DNA of 64,000 nucleotides from Kitasatospora sp. MAP12-44 (GCF_029892095.1 NZ_JARZAE010000004.1:1922001-1986000), one strand, 5' to 3'. Positions 24,727-34,144 are shown, counted from the first letter of the stretch. Made by a program: numbers and translations. Notes: generated by a model from the sequence alone, not told the origin.

Positions 24727-26133
24727 TCAGGACGGTTCGACCAGGATCCACGCGATGTCGCGGGTGTCCGTCGTACTCGTGCTGGTGATGGTGAAGGAGC
24801 TGCCGGGCGTACGGGAACTGACGTACAGATTGCCGGGCGTCCCGCTGGCGTTCTGTCCTGACAGCATGATCCGGGAGTTCGCCGTCACACCGGCGGTGAT
24901 GACGGTGACGGTGCCGCCGCCGAGGGTGGAGACTCCCATCTTGGCACCGGCTCCCTCCTTGATGGTCAGGCCGAAGCCGGCGGTGTTGATCGCCACGTTG
25001 CCACTGGTGGCGATGAGGTGGTTCTGCGCCTCCACCGTCCCGCCCAGATAGGTGTAGCCCTTCGCGTACAGGCCGTCGGTGCTGAGCATCGGGTGGGGGC
25101 CCAGAAGGCTGTTCGGCCGGGTGCTCGCGACTGCGCTGAGGAAGGCGGAGGAGGTCGCGTCGGTGGTGACGCAGTTCGCACCGGCCGTGGGCTCGATGTC
25201 CGACAGCCCCGTGATCGAGACTGACTGAGCCCCGTTGACGAGCTGGACACAGGGACCGGTGCTTCCGTAGAAGTACACGGCGTTGAGCGAGACGACCGAG
25301 CCGCCGTTGACCAGGATTCCGGTCGCGTTGACCTCGGCGCCGCAGCCGTTGAGCGAGATCCCGCACGGGAAGTCGAGCTCGTAGCCGACCGGGTTGCTGT
25401 CGGCGGCGCAGCCGCTCAGCTGGGAGTAGGTCAGTTTGTGCAGCCGGAATCCGCCGACGGTGTTGGCGTTCGCGTAGCAGCTGGTGAACTGGCACGAGGT
25501 GCCGGCGGGGCCGGTGTCCGCGTTCGTGTGGATGTTGAAGCCGTATCCCCCGTTGGTCTGCGCGATGACCCCGTTGAAGGAGGACACCATCGGGATGGCG
25601 ATGTTGATGCCGTCCGATCCCCAGTTCTTCACCATGCAGTTCCGCATGGTGACGTACTGGGTCGCAGCGTGGGCTGCCAGGGTGAAGTGAACGCCCATGC
25701 CGGTGCCCGAGGTGGAGCCGGGTCCGTCGATGCTCAGGCTCTCGAAGGTCACGAACAGCAGGTCCGTGCCGGCGAAGCCGTCCGCCGTCGTCGACGACTG
25801 GACGACGAACGTGGACTGCGCGCCCGTTCCCCGGAAGGTCAGGCCGCTGGTGACGGTGAGGGCGGCGGAGATCCGGTAGGTGCCGGACGGGAGGTAGACG
25901 ACACCGCCGCCGGGTATGGCCTTGATGGCGGCCTGGATCGCCGCGGTGTCGTCTGCCACGCCGTCACCGACGGCGCCGAAGTCCTTCACGTTCTGCCAGT
26001 CCGGCGGAGTCACGGTGGCCGCCTCGGCGGGCTCGCTGCCCGCGCCGAGCGCGACGCCCGCCATACCGGCGATGGCCCCGGCGAACAAGGCCCGACGTCG
26101 TGTGCTGTCTCCCGTTGCCCCTGAAAGCTGCAT
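24727..26133 (-). CDS. Tat-exported beta-helix (pectate-lyase-3-like) protein
   Basis: A 468-residue protein. The N-terminus has a twin-arginine signal (STRRRALFAGAIAGMAGVAL, about 10-29). NVKDFGAVGDGVADDTAAIQ (about 48-67) is the hallmark start of the pectate_lyase_3 / glycosyl-hydrolase-28-like right-handed beta-helix. It is followed by AIKAIPGGGVVYLPSGTYRI and many short Gly/Asn/Val-rich turns. Proteins of this type are polysaccharide lyases, hydrolases or phage-tail-like surface proteins. No catalytic set could be assigned, so the substrate is open. It converges on the permease gene with 6 bases between stops. Confidence 0.78.
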   Translation of the reverse strand: MQLSGATGDSTRRRALFAGAIAGMAGVALGAGSEPAEAATVTPPDWQNVKDFGAVGDGVADDTAAIQAAIKAIPGGGVVYLPSGTYRISAALTVTSGLTFRGTGAQSTFVVQSSTTADGFAGTDLLFVTFESLSIDGPGSTSGTGMGVHFTLAAHAATQYVTMRNCMVKNWGSDGINIAIPMVSSFNGVIAQTNGGYGFNIHTNADTGPAGTSCQFTSCYANANTVGGFRLHKLTYSQLSGCAADSNPVGYELDFPCGISLNGCGAEVNATGILVNGGSVVSLNAVYFYGSTGPCVQLVNGAQSVSITGLSDIEPTAGANCVTTDATSSAFLSAVASTRPNSLLGPHPMLSTDGLYAKGYTYLGGTVEAQNHLIATSGNVAINTAGFGLTIKEGAGAKMGVSTLGGGTVTVITAGVTANSRIMLSGQNASGTPGNLYVSSRTPGSSFTITSTSTTDTRDIAWILVEPS

Positions 26134-26217
26134 GCTCTGAGTTCCTCTCGTACGTCCGGGCGCTCAACGTCGCAGCCTCGCCACAAGATCGTCAAGCGAG
26201 TTAGAGGAGGGGTGAGC

Positions 26218-27399
26218 TCAGGCGAGCAGCGCCTCGCGGTGGCGCCAGGCGAGTCGGAGCAGGGCGGCGCCGACCGGCTGCATCCGGTCCGTCGCCGACG
26301 ACGCGTCGGTGAGCCGGTCGATCTGCTCGGCGGTGAAGGGGATGCCGAGCGAGTCCGCGCCGGCGCCGATCCGGTGGCCCTCCTCGTTGGCCGCGGTGAG
26401 GTCCCGGAAGGTCTCGTCGAACAGCTCGGCGTCGAAGACCGCGACGGTCAGCAGGTCGGCGGCGTAGGTGAGCGGGTCCATGCCCACGCCCAGCCAGTAC
26501 AGCCGCAGCGTGCCCTGCTCGCGCGCCGCGCCGAGGGCCTGGTGCAGCGGCCAGGCCTGGTAGTCGATCGGCGCGAGGTCGCTGCCGTAGTCCTCGCTGC
26601 CGCCCAGCAGTTCCTCGCTGAGCTCGCGCAGGATGGCGCGCCAGAGGTCGAAGTCGTGCGCCTCGTTCCACGGCGCGTCGTAGGAGGACTGGAACATCCC
26701 CGCCGGGATCACCTGGCAGAGCCCGCCGCCGCTGGCCACCTTCGCCGGGTCGCGCCAGTGCAGCAGGAACTCGGCGGTGCCGGCGGCGCGGTCGTGGCGG
26801 ATGGTCAGGGTGATGGTCGCGGCCATCACCGGTCGCCGGGCCAGGTCGGTCGGGTCGGCGACGGCGGCGCGGAACGGGGTGGCCCGCTCGTCGACCGTCC
26901 CGCCGCCGGCCAGCGCGGCCGCCGCGTACTCGTGGGCGGCGGCCTCGCCCACGTTGATCATGTCGAAGTACTGGCCGGGACCGAAGGTCAGCACCGGCTC
27001 GGCGCGGTCCGTGCCGACCTCCAGCAGGCGGTAGCAGCTGCGGCCCTCGAACAGTCGCGGCGGGGCGAGCTCGCGCACGGCGTCGGCGTAGTAGACGTAC
27101 GGCGTGCCGTCCTCGCGCAGCGCCCGCGTCCCGTCCAGCTCGCGCTCGCCGCCGTCGATGACCGCCGGCGCTGCGTCCGGGCGCCAGCGCAGCCGCACCC
27201 GCTCCAGCGGCACGGGCGCCTCGGGGACCCAGTGCGGACGCGCCAGCATCGGCGTCCCGGGTGCCAGGCGCTCGGGGGCCAGGGCGTCCAGCACCTGGCG
27301 GGTGAGCGTGAAGCGGTTGCGGTTGAGGTGCGCGCGGACCAGCCGCCAACGCTCCCGGCTCGCGGCAGCAGACGAACTGGGTGAGACGGCGTCAGACAT
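26218..27399 (-). CDS. Nudix-like protein of unknown function
   Basis: A 393-residue soluble protein. The central part has WRAILRELSEELLGG (about 253-267), which has the RExxEE pattern of a Nudix box, and GLCQVIPAGMFQSS before it as the matching strand. The rest is not recognised. Similar streptomycete proteins are sometimes labelled as transcriptional regulators, but no convincing helix-turn-helix was seen here. It could hydrolyse a nucleoside-diphosphate compound or bind one. It lies 14 bases upstream of the LtrA-like gene start side on the same strand, so the LtrA gene may be transcribed first in a shared unit. Confidence 0.5.
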   Translation of the reverse strand: MSDAVSPSSSAAASRERWRLVRAHLNRNRFTLTRQVLDALAPERLAPGTPMLARPHWVPEAPVPLERVRLRWRPDAAPAVIDGGERELDGTRALREDGTPYVYYADAVRELAPPRLFEGRSCYRLLEVGTDRAEPVLTFGPGQYFDMINVGEAAAHEYAAAALAGGGTVDERATPFRAAVADPTDLARRPVMAATITLTIRHDRAAGTAEFLLHWRDPAKVASGGGLCQVIPAGMFQSSYDAPWNEAHDFDLWRAILRELSEELLGGSEDYGSDLAPIDYQAWPLHQALGAAREQGTLRLYWLGVGMDPLTYAADLLTVAVFDAELFDETFRDLTAANEEGHRIGAGADSLGIPFTAEQIDRLTDASSATDRMQPVGAALLRLAWRHREALLA

Positions 27400-27413
27400 G
27401 GGACTCCTTCGGT

Positions 27414-28553
27414 CTACTCAAGATCAACGATAGGCGGTGACGCACCCACCCCGTCCCGCTGCTCGACCAGCACCAGGCACACCAGGACGCCCGTCGTGAC
27501 GACCAGCGCCTGCCACCCGCCACCCCAGCGCGCGGCCGGCACCCCGGCGGCGACCGCGAGCGCACCCACCAGTCGGGGCCACGGCCAGCGGCCGGCCAGC
27601 ACGCGGTGGAAGTAGGCCAGGCCCAGCAGGAAGAGCGCCGAGCCCAGCGACAGCAGCCCGGCCGGCAGCCCGCGCAGCGGGGCGTCGAAGGAGTTGATCG
27701 CCTCCTGCATCCCGACCGCGGAGACGGCGATCCCGAGGATCATCACGTAGTAGGCGTAGCCAAAGGCGTACAGCGCCACCCGCGGGCGCTGCTCCGGGCC
27801 GACGCGCTCCAGCAGCCGCTCGCTCTCGCGCTCCTCCCGATCGAAGTACAGCCACCACATCGCCGCCGTGAGGGCCAGCGCCAGCAGCGATCCCAGCACC
27901 ACCACCGGGAGTTCGCGCTGCCGGGTGGCGGCCGCGCCGACCTCCACGATCGACTCGCCGAGCAGGATGATCACGGCAAGACCGTGCCGCTCCACGAAGT
28001 GCCCGACCCCGACCGTGAAGCCCCCGGTGCCGCCGAGGAACGGCGTCAGCACCTGCAGCACGCACGCCAGCGCCAGCACCCCCAGCTTCCACCGCTCCGG
28101 CGCGGCGCCGGCTGCCACCACGATCAGCGCGCTGCCCAGGTTGAGCGGGCCGATCCGGGCGATGCCGGCGCGGCCGGAGGTGTTGAGGAAGCCGACCGTG
28201 TGGACCAGCACCACGGCCAGGTAGGCGATCCCGAGCACCAGCCCCCACGGGCCGGTCTCGAACGACCTCGGCACAGCCAGCGACATCACGAAGAACGCCG
28301 CCATCCCGGCCAGCAGGAGCAGCCGGGGCCCGGTGCGCTCCAGGTCCAGCGCGTTGGTCAGCCAGGCGTAACCGCCGTACATCCACCAGGTGATGACCAG
28401 CAGCACCATGGCCCGGGCCAGGCCCTCCGCGGTCGGCCGGGCGGCCAGGACGGAGGCGATCTGGGTGATGGCGAAGACGAAGACCAGGTCGAAGAAGAGC
28501 TCCATCGGTCGTACATTCTCGGCCGGCTGGGGCACGTTCTTCGATCGGGTCAC
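27414..28553 (-). CDS. LtrA-family (low temperature requirement A) membrane protein
   Basis: A 379-residue membrane protein with about ten hydrophobic segments. MELFFDLVFVFAITQIASVL close to the N-terminus and WWMYGGYAWLTN are the family signatures. LtrA was named in Listeria for growth in the cold; its biochemical role is unknown. The GTG at 28553 is chosen because it puts the conserved MELFFD at residue 17 as in relatives. The frame is open to 28664, but that extra part covers a repeat-rich stretch without membrane character. Four CGAGAGCAC repeats lie just upstream. Confidence 0.82.
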   Translation of the reverse strand: MTRSKNVPQPAENVRPMELFFDLVFVFAITQIASVLAARPTAEGLARAMVLLVITWWMYGGYAWLTNALDLERTGPRLLLLAGMAAFFVMSLAVPRSFETGPWGLVLGIAYLAVVLVHTVGFLNTSGRAGIARIGPLNLGSALIVVAAGAAPERWKLGVLALACVLQVLTPFLGGTGGFTVGVGHFVERHGLAVIILLGESIVEVGAAATRQRELPVVVLGSLLALALTAAMWWLYFDREERESERLLERVGPEQRPRVALYAFGYAYYVMILGIAVSAVGMQEAINSFDAPLRGLPAGLLSLGSALFLLGLAYFHRVLAGRWPWPRLVGALAVAAGVPAARWGGGWQALVVTTGVLVCLVLVEQRDGVGASPPIVDLE

Positions 28554-28624
28554 CGGCAGAGTGTTGCAGACGTTCGGTGCCGCGCGCGGGCAGGCAGAGG
28601 CGCGTTCACCTGCCCCGAGCTGCG

Positions 28625-28664
28625 CGAGAGCACCGCGAGAGCACCGAGAGCACCTCGAGAGCAC
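28625..28664. repeat. Four direct repeats of CGAGAGCAC upstream of the LtrA gene
   Basis: CGAGAGCAC begins at 28625, 28636 and 28656, with a GAGAGCACC copy at 28645 that lines up with the series; the steps are 11, 9 and 11 bases, close to one helical turn. They lie in the space between the divergent LtrA and CE18-like genes, as binding sites for a regulator might. No regulator can be named. Confidence 0.5.
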
Positions 28665-28784
28665 ATTAGACCGCTATATGAAGATCTGCCCATGTGTCTG
28701 CCATTTTGCATCCCGACTCTGCGTGATGCTGCATGCTGACCCCGCAGTCCACCGGACTGTCAAGAACTTGCCTGGGAGGGTCAT

Positions 28785-31700
28785 GTGTTGAGGCGAAGGA
28801 TGAAGTGGTTCGCGGCGGGGGTCGCCGCGGCCACACTGCTGGCGACGGCGCAGGCCGTGGTGCCGGCCGTCGCGGCGACACCGCAGCAACTCGATCTGAA
28901 GGTCCTGCTGATCGGTGGCGGTTCGGGGGACCCGACCACCGAGGCCTGGCAGGCGGCGCTGGACAGCGAGGGCGTCGCGTACACGCTGGTGAACACCACC
29001 GGCGCGCTGGGCAGCGAGAACGTGTCGCTGCCCGCCCTCTCCAGCGGCACGCACGGCTACTTCAACGGCGTGGTGTTCGCCGACTCGCCGAACTGGCTGG
29101 CGGCCGGTCAGCTCACCGCGCTGGACGGCTACGAGTCGAGCTTCCACGTCCGCCAGCTGGACGGGTACGTCTACCCGTCGACCCCGCAGGGGCTCACCGC
29201 CGCGACCTCCGGTGCGGTCACCGGAACGGCCCAGCTGACGCCGGACGCGCTGGCCCAACTGCCCGAGCTCAAGGGCCCGGTGCCGTTCGAGACGGGCTCC
29301 TACGGCTACCCGGCCACGGTCATCGCCGGTGCCCCGGTCACCCCGTGGCTGACGGACACGGCGGGCCACGTGCTGGCCGCCGTCTACCAGCACCCGGCCA
29401 CCGACCCGCAGGCCGGCGTCGCCGAGCTGTCGCTGACCTTCGACTACAGCTCCACCATGCTGCCGTGGCTGCTGCTCTCGCCAGGCTTGATCAACTGGGT
29501 CACCCAGAGCACCCATCTCGGGCTCTACCGCAACTACTTCGGCCAGGACATCGACGACCTCTTCATCTCGGACAACGAGTGGAGCAGCAAGTACCAGTGC
29601 ACGCCGGGGGCCACCAACCCCAATGACGTGCTCTGCCCGGCCGGGGTCGGCGGCAACGCCGCGGACGGCCCGCCGGACGTGCAGATGAGCGCGGCGGACG
29701 TCGACTACGTCGCCGCCTGGGAGCAGAAGACCGGCATCAAGCTGGAGTTGGCCTTCAACGCGATCGGGGCCTGCACCGCGCCGAGCGCCACCACCACCTC
29801 CGGTGCCAACTGCACCGGCAGCACCACGGTGAACGGCCAGACCTTCACCGACCCGGGCCAGACCGTGGACAGCGGCTACCCGAACGACTCGGCGTTCGTC
29901 AACGAGCTGCTGAAGAACCAGGCCTCCTTCAACTGGATCACCCACACCTGGTCGCACATGTTCCTGGGCTGCACGGTCGCCCAGCCGCTGCCGGTGAACC
30001 CGGCGACGGCCGGCTCCGCCGGTTCGCTGGCCGCCGGCGCCTACAGCTACGAGGTCACCGCGGCCACCGCGTACGGCGAATCCGAGCCCTCGACCCCGCA
30101 GCAGGTCACCGTCGGCGCGAGCGGCTCGGTCGCGCTCAACTGGCCGGACGCGCCCAACGGCGGCGGCCCCACCCTCGCCAAGCTGGAGTCGCAGTACTCC
30201 GGCGGCACCGGCTTCTGGGGCTACAACGTCTACCGCGCGGCCGCCGGCTCCACCAGCTACGGCCTGGTCGGCCAGGTGGCCGAGGACGCCACCGGCGCCG
30301 CCACCTCGTACTCCTTCACCGACACCGGGGCGACCACCCCGGGCGGCGGCCCCGGCAGCACCGCCGGCTACCCGACCGCGACCGACCCCGGGATCGGCTG
30401 CGCCAACGCGGCCGGCTGGCTGCCGGCCACCAGCGCCACCCCGGACTCCAGCATCGAGCAGGAGATCGGCCTGGACGACGCCTTCGCCGCCAACAACGGG
30501 CTGACCGACTTCAGTTCGCACTCCGTGGTGACCGGTGAGCACTCCGGCCTGGAGAACCCCAACACCCCGCAGGCCTTCTCGGACCTGGGGATCAACGTCT
30601 TCGGCGCCGACGCCTCACGCCAGCCGCAGTCGTACACCATCCCGTACACCAACGCCTCGGGCGCGACCAATGTCGCGGCCTCCGCGCCGCGCTACCCCAG
30701 CAACATCTACTACAACGCGGCCGACTGGCCCGACGAGCTGAGCGAGTACAACACGGCGTACGTCGCCACCGGCTCATCGGTCGGCGACGCCCAGTACCCG
30801 GCCGAGACCGGCAAGTGCGTCGGCTCGCCGTCCACCACCTGCACCAGCACGCCGGCCACCGAGGCCACCGTGCTGGCCAACGAGTCGCGGATCATGCTCG
30901 GCCACGTGCTGGACAACGACCCGCGGATGAACTACGCGCACCAGACCAACCTGATCGGCCCGGCCACCACCACGACCAATGGGGTGACCTCCGACTACGG
31001 CTACACACTGCTCACCCTGCTCAACAACATGCAGGCACAGTACGCCAGTTGGTACACCGCGCCGCTGACCCAGATGACCGACGCCAGCCAGTCGCAGGTG
31101 CTGGCCGAGTCGGCCGCCTGGACCGCGGCGAAGAACGCCGGCACGGTCACCGCCTCGGTGCAGAACGGCGCGGTGGTCGTCACCAACAGCGCGGGCACCC
31201 CGGTCTCCGTCCCGCTCACCATGCCGACCGGCAGCACCGTCAACGGCGCGGCCTTCGGCGAGTCCTACGGCGGCACGCTCTCCGGCTGGAGCGCGGTCGG
31301 CGCGGGCGCCTCGACCACCGTCACCGTCAACGTGGCACCGTCGATCACCAGCCCCGCCGCCCTCGCCACCACCGTCGGCACGGCGTTCAGCACCACGCTG
31401 ACCAGCACCGGCAGCCCGGCCCCCGCCCTCAAGGAGTCCGGCGCCCTGCCGTCGGGCGTCACCTTCACCGACAACGGTGACGGCACCGCAACCCTGGCCG
31501 GCACCCCGGCCACCGGCACCGGCGGCAGCTACCCGCTGACGATCTCGGCGACCAACGCCACCGGCACCGCCACCCAGCCGCTGGCCCTGACCGTCGACCA
31601 GGCCCCGGCCATCACCAGCCCGGCCAGTGCCACGGCGGGCCTGCTGCTCCCGTTCAGCTTCACCGTCAGGAGCACCGGCTACCCGGCGCCGGCGCTGAGC

Positions 31701-31865
31701 ATGACCGGCACCCTGCCCTCGGGCCTCACCTTCACCCCCGGCGCCAACGGCACCGCCACCATCTCCGGCAGCGAGCTGGCCCTGGGCACCTTCCACCTCA
31801 CCCTCACGGCCAAGAGCGCCGCGGGCACCACCACCCAGCCCTTCACCCTCTACGCCACCCTCTGA
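28785..31865 (+). CDS. Large secreted CE18-like (Agd3-type) polysaccharide deacetylase with Ig-like domains
   Basis: A 1026-residue exported protein with signal cleavage near VAATPQQ (about 30-36). The first 700 residues look like the Agd3/CE18 deacetylase layout: an N-terminal supporting domain, then NYFGQDIDDLFISDNEWS (about 248-265) with paired Asp, NWITHTWSHMF with an HxxxH, and NDPRMNYAHQTN. These Asp and His residues fit a metal-dependent deacetylase of the NodB-like kind. A fibronectin-III-like insert lies about 405-530. The C-terminus has two putative Ig (He_PIG-like) domains starting at SITSPAALATTVGTAF and AITSPASATAGLLLPF. The start is a GTG 5 bases after GGGAGG. The substrate is unknown; a galactosamine-containing exopolysaccharide is a guess from the fungal enzyme. 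Confidence 0.65.
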   Translation: MLRRRMKWFAAGVAAATLLATAQAVVPAVAATPQQLDLKVLLIGGGSGDPTTEAWQAALDSEGVAYTLVNTTGALGSENVSLPALSSGTHGYFNGVVFADSPNWLAAGQLTALDGYESSFHVRQLDGYVYPSTPQGLTAATSGAVTGTAQLTPDALAQLPELKGPVPFETGSYGYPATVIAGAPVTPWLTDTAGHVLAAVYQHPATDPQAGVAELSLTFDYSSTMLPWLLLSPGLINWVTQSTHLGLYRNYFGQDIDDLFISDNEWSSKYQCTPGATNPNDVLCPAGVGGNAADGPPDVQMSAADVDYVAAWEQKTGIKLELAFNAIGACTAPSATTTSGANCTGSTTVNGQTFTDPGQTVDSGYPNDSAFVNELLKNQASFNWITHTWSHMFLGCTVAQPLPVNPATAGSAGSLAAGAYSYEVTAATAYGESEPSTPQQVTVGASGSVALNWPDAPNGGGPTLAKLESQYSGGTGFWGYNVYRAAAGSTSYGLVGQVAEDATGAATSYSFTDTGATTPGGGPGSTAGYPTATDPGIGCANAAGWLPATSATPDSSIEQEIGLDDAFAANNGLTDFSSHSVVTGEHSGLENPNTPQAFSDLGINVFGADASRQPQSYTIPYTNASGATNVAASAPRYPSNIYYNAADWPDELSEYNTAYVATGSSVGDAQYPAETGKCVGSPSTTCTSTPATEATVLANESRIMLGHVLDNDPRMNYAHQTNLIGPATTTTNGVTSDYGYTLLTLLNNMQAQYASWYTAPLTQMTDASQSQVLAESAAWTAAKNAGTVTASVQNGAVVVTNSAGTPVSVPLTMPTGSTVNGAAFGESYGGTLSGWSAVGAGASTTVTVNVAPSITSPAALATTVGTAFSTTLTSTGSPAPALKESGALPSGVTFTDNGDGTATLAGTPATGTGGSYPLTISATNATGTATQPLALTVDQAPAITSPASATAGLLLPFSFTVRSTGYPAPALSMTGTLPSGLTFTPGANGTATISGSELALGTFHLTLTAKSAAGTTTQPFTLYATL

Positions 31866-31881
31866 CCGCTCCCGCCTCACC

Positions 31882-31920
31882 CGGCAGGCCGCCACGGAAA
31901 CCTCCCGTGGCGGCCTGCCG
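31882..31920. terminator. Hairpin terminator between the CE18-like and NiCoT genes
   Basis: Perfect 16-base arms (CGGCAGGCCGCCACGG and its complement) around a 7-base loop. It lies between two convergent stops and could serve both strands. Confidence 0.85.
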
Positions 31921-31935
31921 TCGTCATCCGTGTGT

Positions 31936-33078
31936 TTAAGAAGACTTCGGGGCCCAGCTGCTCTCGACCTTGGCCAGGCGCCAGTAGGTCAGGGCGCCCG
32001 CCCAGACCACCACGAACAGGCCGACGATGACGAAGCCGACGTTGTTGAGGTCGATGCCGGAGATCCAGTTGGTGACCGGGTCGCTCCAGCCGAGCTGGTC
32101 GTGCAGGACGCCGACGAGCTCGATGGTGCCGATCAGGAAGGCGACGGCGATCGAGAGCCCGGTGATGGTCAGGTTGTAGTAGACCTTGCGGACCGGGTTG
32201 GAGAAGGCCCAGTGGTAGGCGAAGTTCATGAACGTGCCGTCGAGGGTGTCGAACAGGCTCATGCCGGAGGCGAAGAGCAGCGGCAGGCAGAGGATCGCGT
32301 ACCAGGGCAGGCCGGCGGCGGCGCCGGAGCCGGCCATCACCATCAGGGTGACCTCGGTGGCGGTGTCGAAGCCGATGCCGAAGAGCAGGCCGATGGGGTA
32401 CATCTGGCCGGGTCGGGTGATGGACTTGGTGAGCTTGCCCAGGATGCGGTTCATGAAGCCGCGGTTGTCCAGGTGCTTCTCCAGCTCGTGCTCGTCGAAC
32501 TCGCCCCCGCGCATCGCCTTGAACACCCGGTAGATGCCGAAGAGCGACACCAGGTTGAGGGCGGCGATCAGATAGAGGAAGCTCCCCGAGACGCTGGTGC
32601 TGAGGGCGCCGAGAGCCTTGTGCGCGCTGGAGTTGTCGTCGGCCAGCGTGCTGGCGAAGTGCGCGCCGGCCGAGATGCCGCCGGCCAGCACGACCACGAT
32701 GGTGGAGTGGCCGAGCGCGAACCAGAAACCCACCGAGATGGGCCGCTTACCGTCGGCCATCAGCTTGCGGGTGGTGTTGTCGATGGCGGCGATGTGGTCG
32801 GCGTCGAAGGCGTGCCGCATGCCCAGGGTGTAGGCGGTGACGCCCATGCCCAGGCCGAAGACCTGGGTGCCGATGGCGTAGTGGTGCGGATCGACCATCA
32901 CGATCAGGATGCCGAAGGCCGCCACGTGCATGGCCAGGATGACGGCGAGCAGGCCGCCGGTGCGTATCCAGTCCTTGCGTTCCCAGCGGATCAGCGGGGT
33001 CGCGGGGAGCGCGGGGCCTGCGGGGGCAGCCGCGGGGGCGTTTTTGGGCAGGGGCATCTCAGGAAGCCTCTCCAGCAC
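31936..33078 (-). CDS. NiCoT-family nickel/cobalt permease
   Basis: A 380-residue membrane permease of the NiCoT (HoxN/NhlF) family. The signature HAFDADHIAAID (HX4DH) in the second membrane segment, GFDTATEV and LFASGMSLFDTLDGTFM are all clear. It has about eight hydrophobic segments. NiCoT proteins import Ni2+, Co2+ or both, and motif reading alone does not decide the preference. A cobalamin riboswitch in its leader argues for cobalt, while the divergent urease operon would want nickel. A second in-frame ATG (MPLPKN) a few codons in could be the true start. Confidence 0.92.
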   Translation of the reverse strand: MLERLPEMPLPKNAPAAAPAGPALPATPLIRWERKDWIRTGGLLAVILAMHVAAFGILIVMVDPHHYAIGTQVFGLGMGVTAYTLGMRHAFDADHIAAIDNTTRKLMADGKRPISVGFWFALGHSTIVVVLAGGISAGAHFASTLADDNSSAHKALGALSTSVSGSFLYLIAALNLVSLFGIYRVFKAMRGGEFDEHELEKHLDNRGFMNRILGKLTKSITRPGQMYPIGLLFGIGFDTATEVTLMVMAGSGAAAGLPWYAILCLPLLFASGMSLFDTLDGTFMNFAYHWAFSNPVRKVYYNLTITGLSIAVAFLIGTIELVGVLHDQLGWSDPVTNWISGIDLNNVGFVIVGLFVVVWAGALTYWRLAKVESSWAPKSS

Positions 33079-33129
33079 CTCGATGGGGAGTGCCGCCCGA
33101 CCGGTGGGTCGAGCGGATTTTCACGCGGT

Positions 33130-33312
33130 GCCGTGGCCGGTCTCCTGGCTGACAGGTCCAACGCCCCCGCTCCCGGCCTTCCCGGACGGTTGTCCAGTGG
33201 CCGCCCGCCCCTGACACAGCAGGCGGGAAATGGTGCGGTGACTTCCTGATCACAGTGGCGAGGGCCGCTCCGGTCTGGGACCCCTGAGGATCCGTCACCG
33301 GTCTTCCCGAAC
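33130..33312 (-). promoter_or_regulatory. Cobalamin (B12) riboswitch upstream of the NiCoT gene
   Basis: Read on the minus strand, the element opens with GGGAAGACCGGTGACGG (33308-33292), contains a GCCACTG segment, and closes with the B12 box AGCCAGGAGACCGGCC (33150-33135). This order and these sequences are those of the adenosylcobalamin aptamer. It ends about 55 bases before the permease start, so ligand binding should turn expression down when B12 is plentiful. The full pairing was not modelled, so its exact ends are approximate. Confidence 0.88.
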
Positions 33313-33838
33313 ACCACGGCGGGGAACACGGTAGGCGTACGGCTGACCAACCACAACCCGCCGCACATCCGCGAGTGGCACATCTCACCTGCTCCTTCGA
33401 TCCACCGTTGGATCTCGGTCAGGCCAACGTTGGCTAAAAACCGGACCGTCATCCTGTGTTGAAGCGGCGCAGCCTCGCGACGGCGGCCTCGCCCGACCGC
33501 GACCCCTCCACCGGTCGAGTTGCGCCCCAACTCCCTTGACCCGCACAGCAGTTGTCGCAGCACCCCAACCTCCGGCGTGATTAAAGAAACGGCCAAGGCT
33601 CTCAACAAAGTGTTGACGACCCTTGTCGGGCAGCTCTACCTTTCGTTGCACGCGGAAGTTCTATTCCGCATAGTGAAATTCTGACGCCCGGCGCGGTCCA
33701 CCCCCGCGCGGACGTCCCCGGGCCCGCAGACCGTCCGCCCCTCGACCCGACCTCACCCGTCTCCGTCGGGGTCGGCTGACCCGACCTGCCCGGAACCAGG
33801 GTCGGCCGCACGGCCCCACCCCCGAAAGGACGGCAACC
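33313..33838. promoter_or_regulatory. Regulatory region of the urease operon
   Basis: No gene is seen here. On the plus strand TTGACG (33613-33618) and TACCTT (33637-33642) with an 18-base gap make a plausible promoter for ureA, giving a leader of about 190 bases. Just downstream ATTCCGCATAGTGAAAT (33663-33679) is an imperfect palindrome of the kind bound by IclR-type repressors of nitrogen-compound genes. This position would block transcription. Both are read by eye only. Confidence 0.4.
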
Positions 33839-34144
33839 GTGAACCTCGCTCCACGGGAGATCGACAAGCTCTATGTCTACGTGGTGGCCGACCTGGCCCG
33901 CCGCCGCCGCGAACGCGGCGTGAAGCTGAACTACAGCGAGGCCGTCGCGCTGATCAGCGAAGGCATCCTGGAGTCCGCGCGGGACGGCCGCACGCTGGCG
34001 GAGTGCATGGAGATCGGCAAGAAGATCGTCTCCGCCGAGGACGTCATGCCCGGCGTGCGCGAGATGCTCCCGCTGCTGCAGATCGAGGCCGCCTTCGTGG
34101 ACGGCACCAAGCTCGTCTCCTGCCACGATCCCGTCGGTGCCTGA
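33839..34144 (+). CDS. ureA: Urease gamma subunit
   Basis: A 101-residue urease gamma subunit, full length, starting at a GTG preceded by AAAGGA. The conserved core is LNYSEAVALISE (about 31-42), then VMPGVREMLP and EAAFVDGTKLVS. Together with UreB and UreC it forms the nickel enzyme that splits urea to ammonia and carbamate. It opens the urease operon; the next gene, which is not ureB, begins 3 bases after its stop. That makes the gene order unusual. Confidence 0.97.
   Translation: MNLAPREIDKLYVYVVADLARRRRERGVKLNYSEAVALISEGILESARDGRTLAECMEIGKKIVSAEDVMPGVREMLPLLQIEAAFVDGTKLVSCHDPVGA

Noticed and set aside
24727..26133. Phage tail-spike origin for the beta-helix protein
   Set aside because: No phage genes lie near and it carries a Tat signal, so an exported enzyme is more likely.
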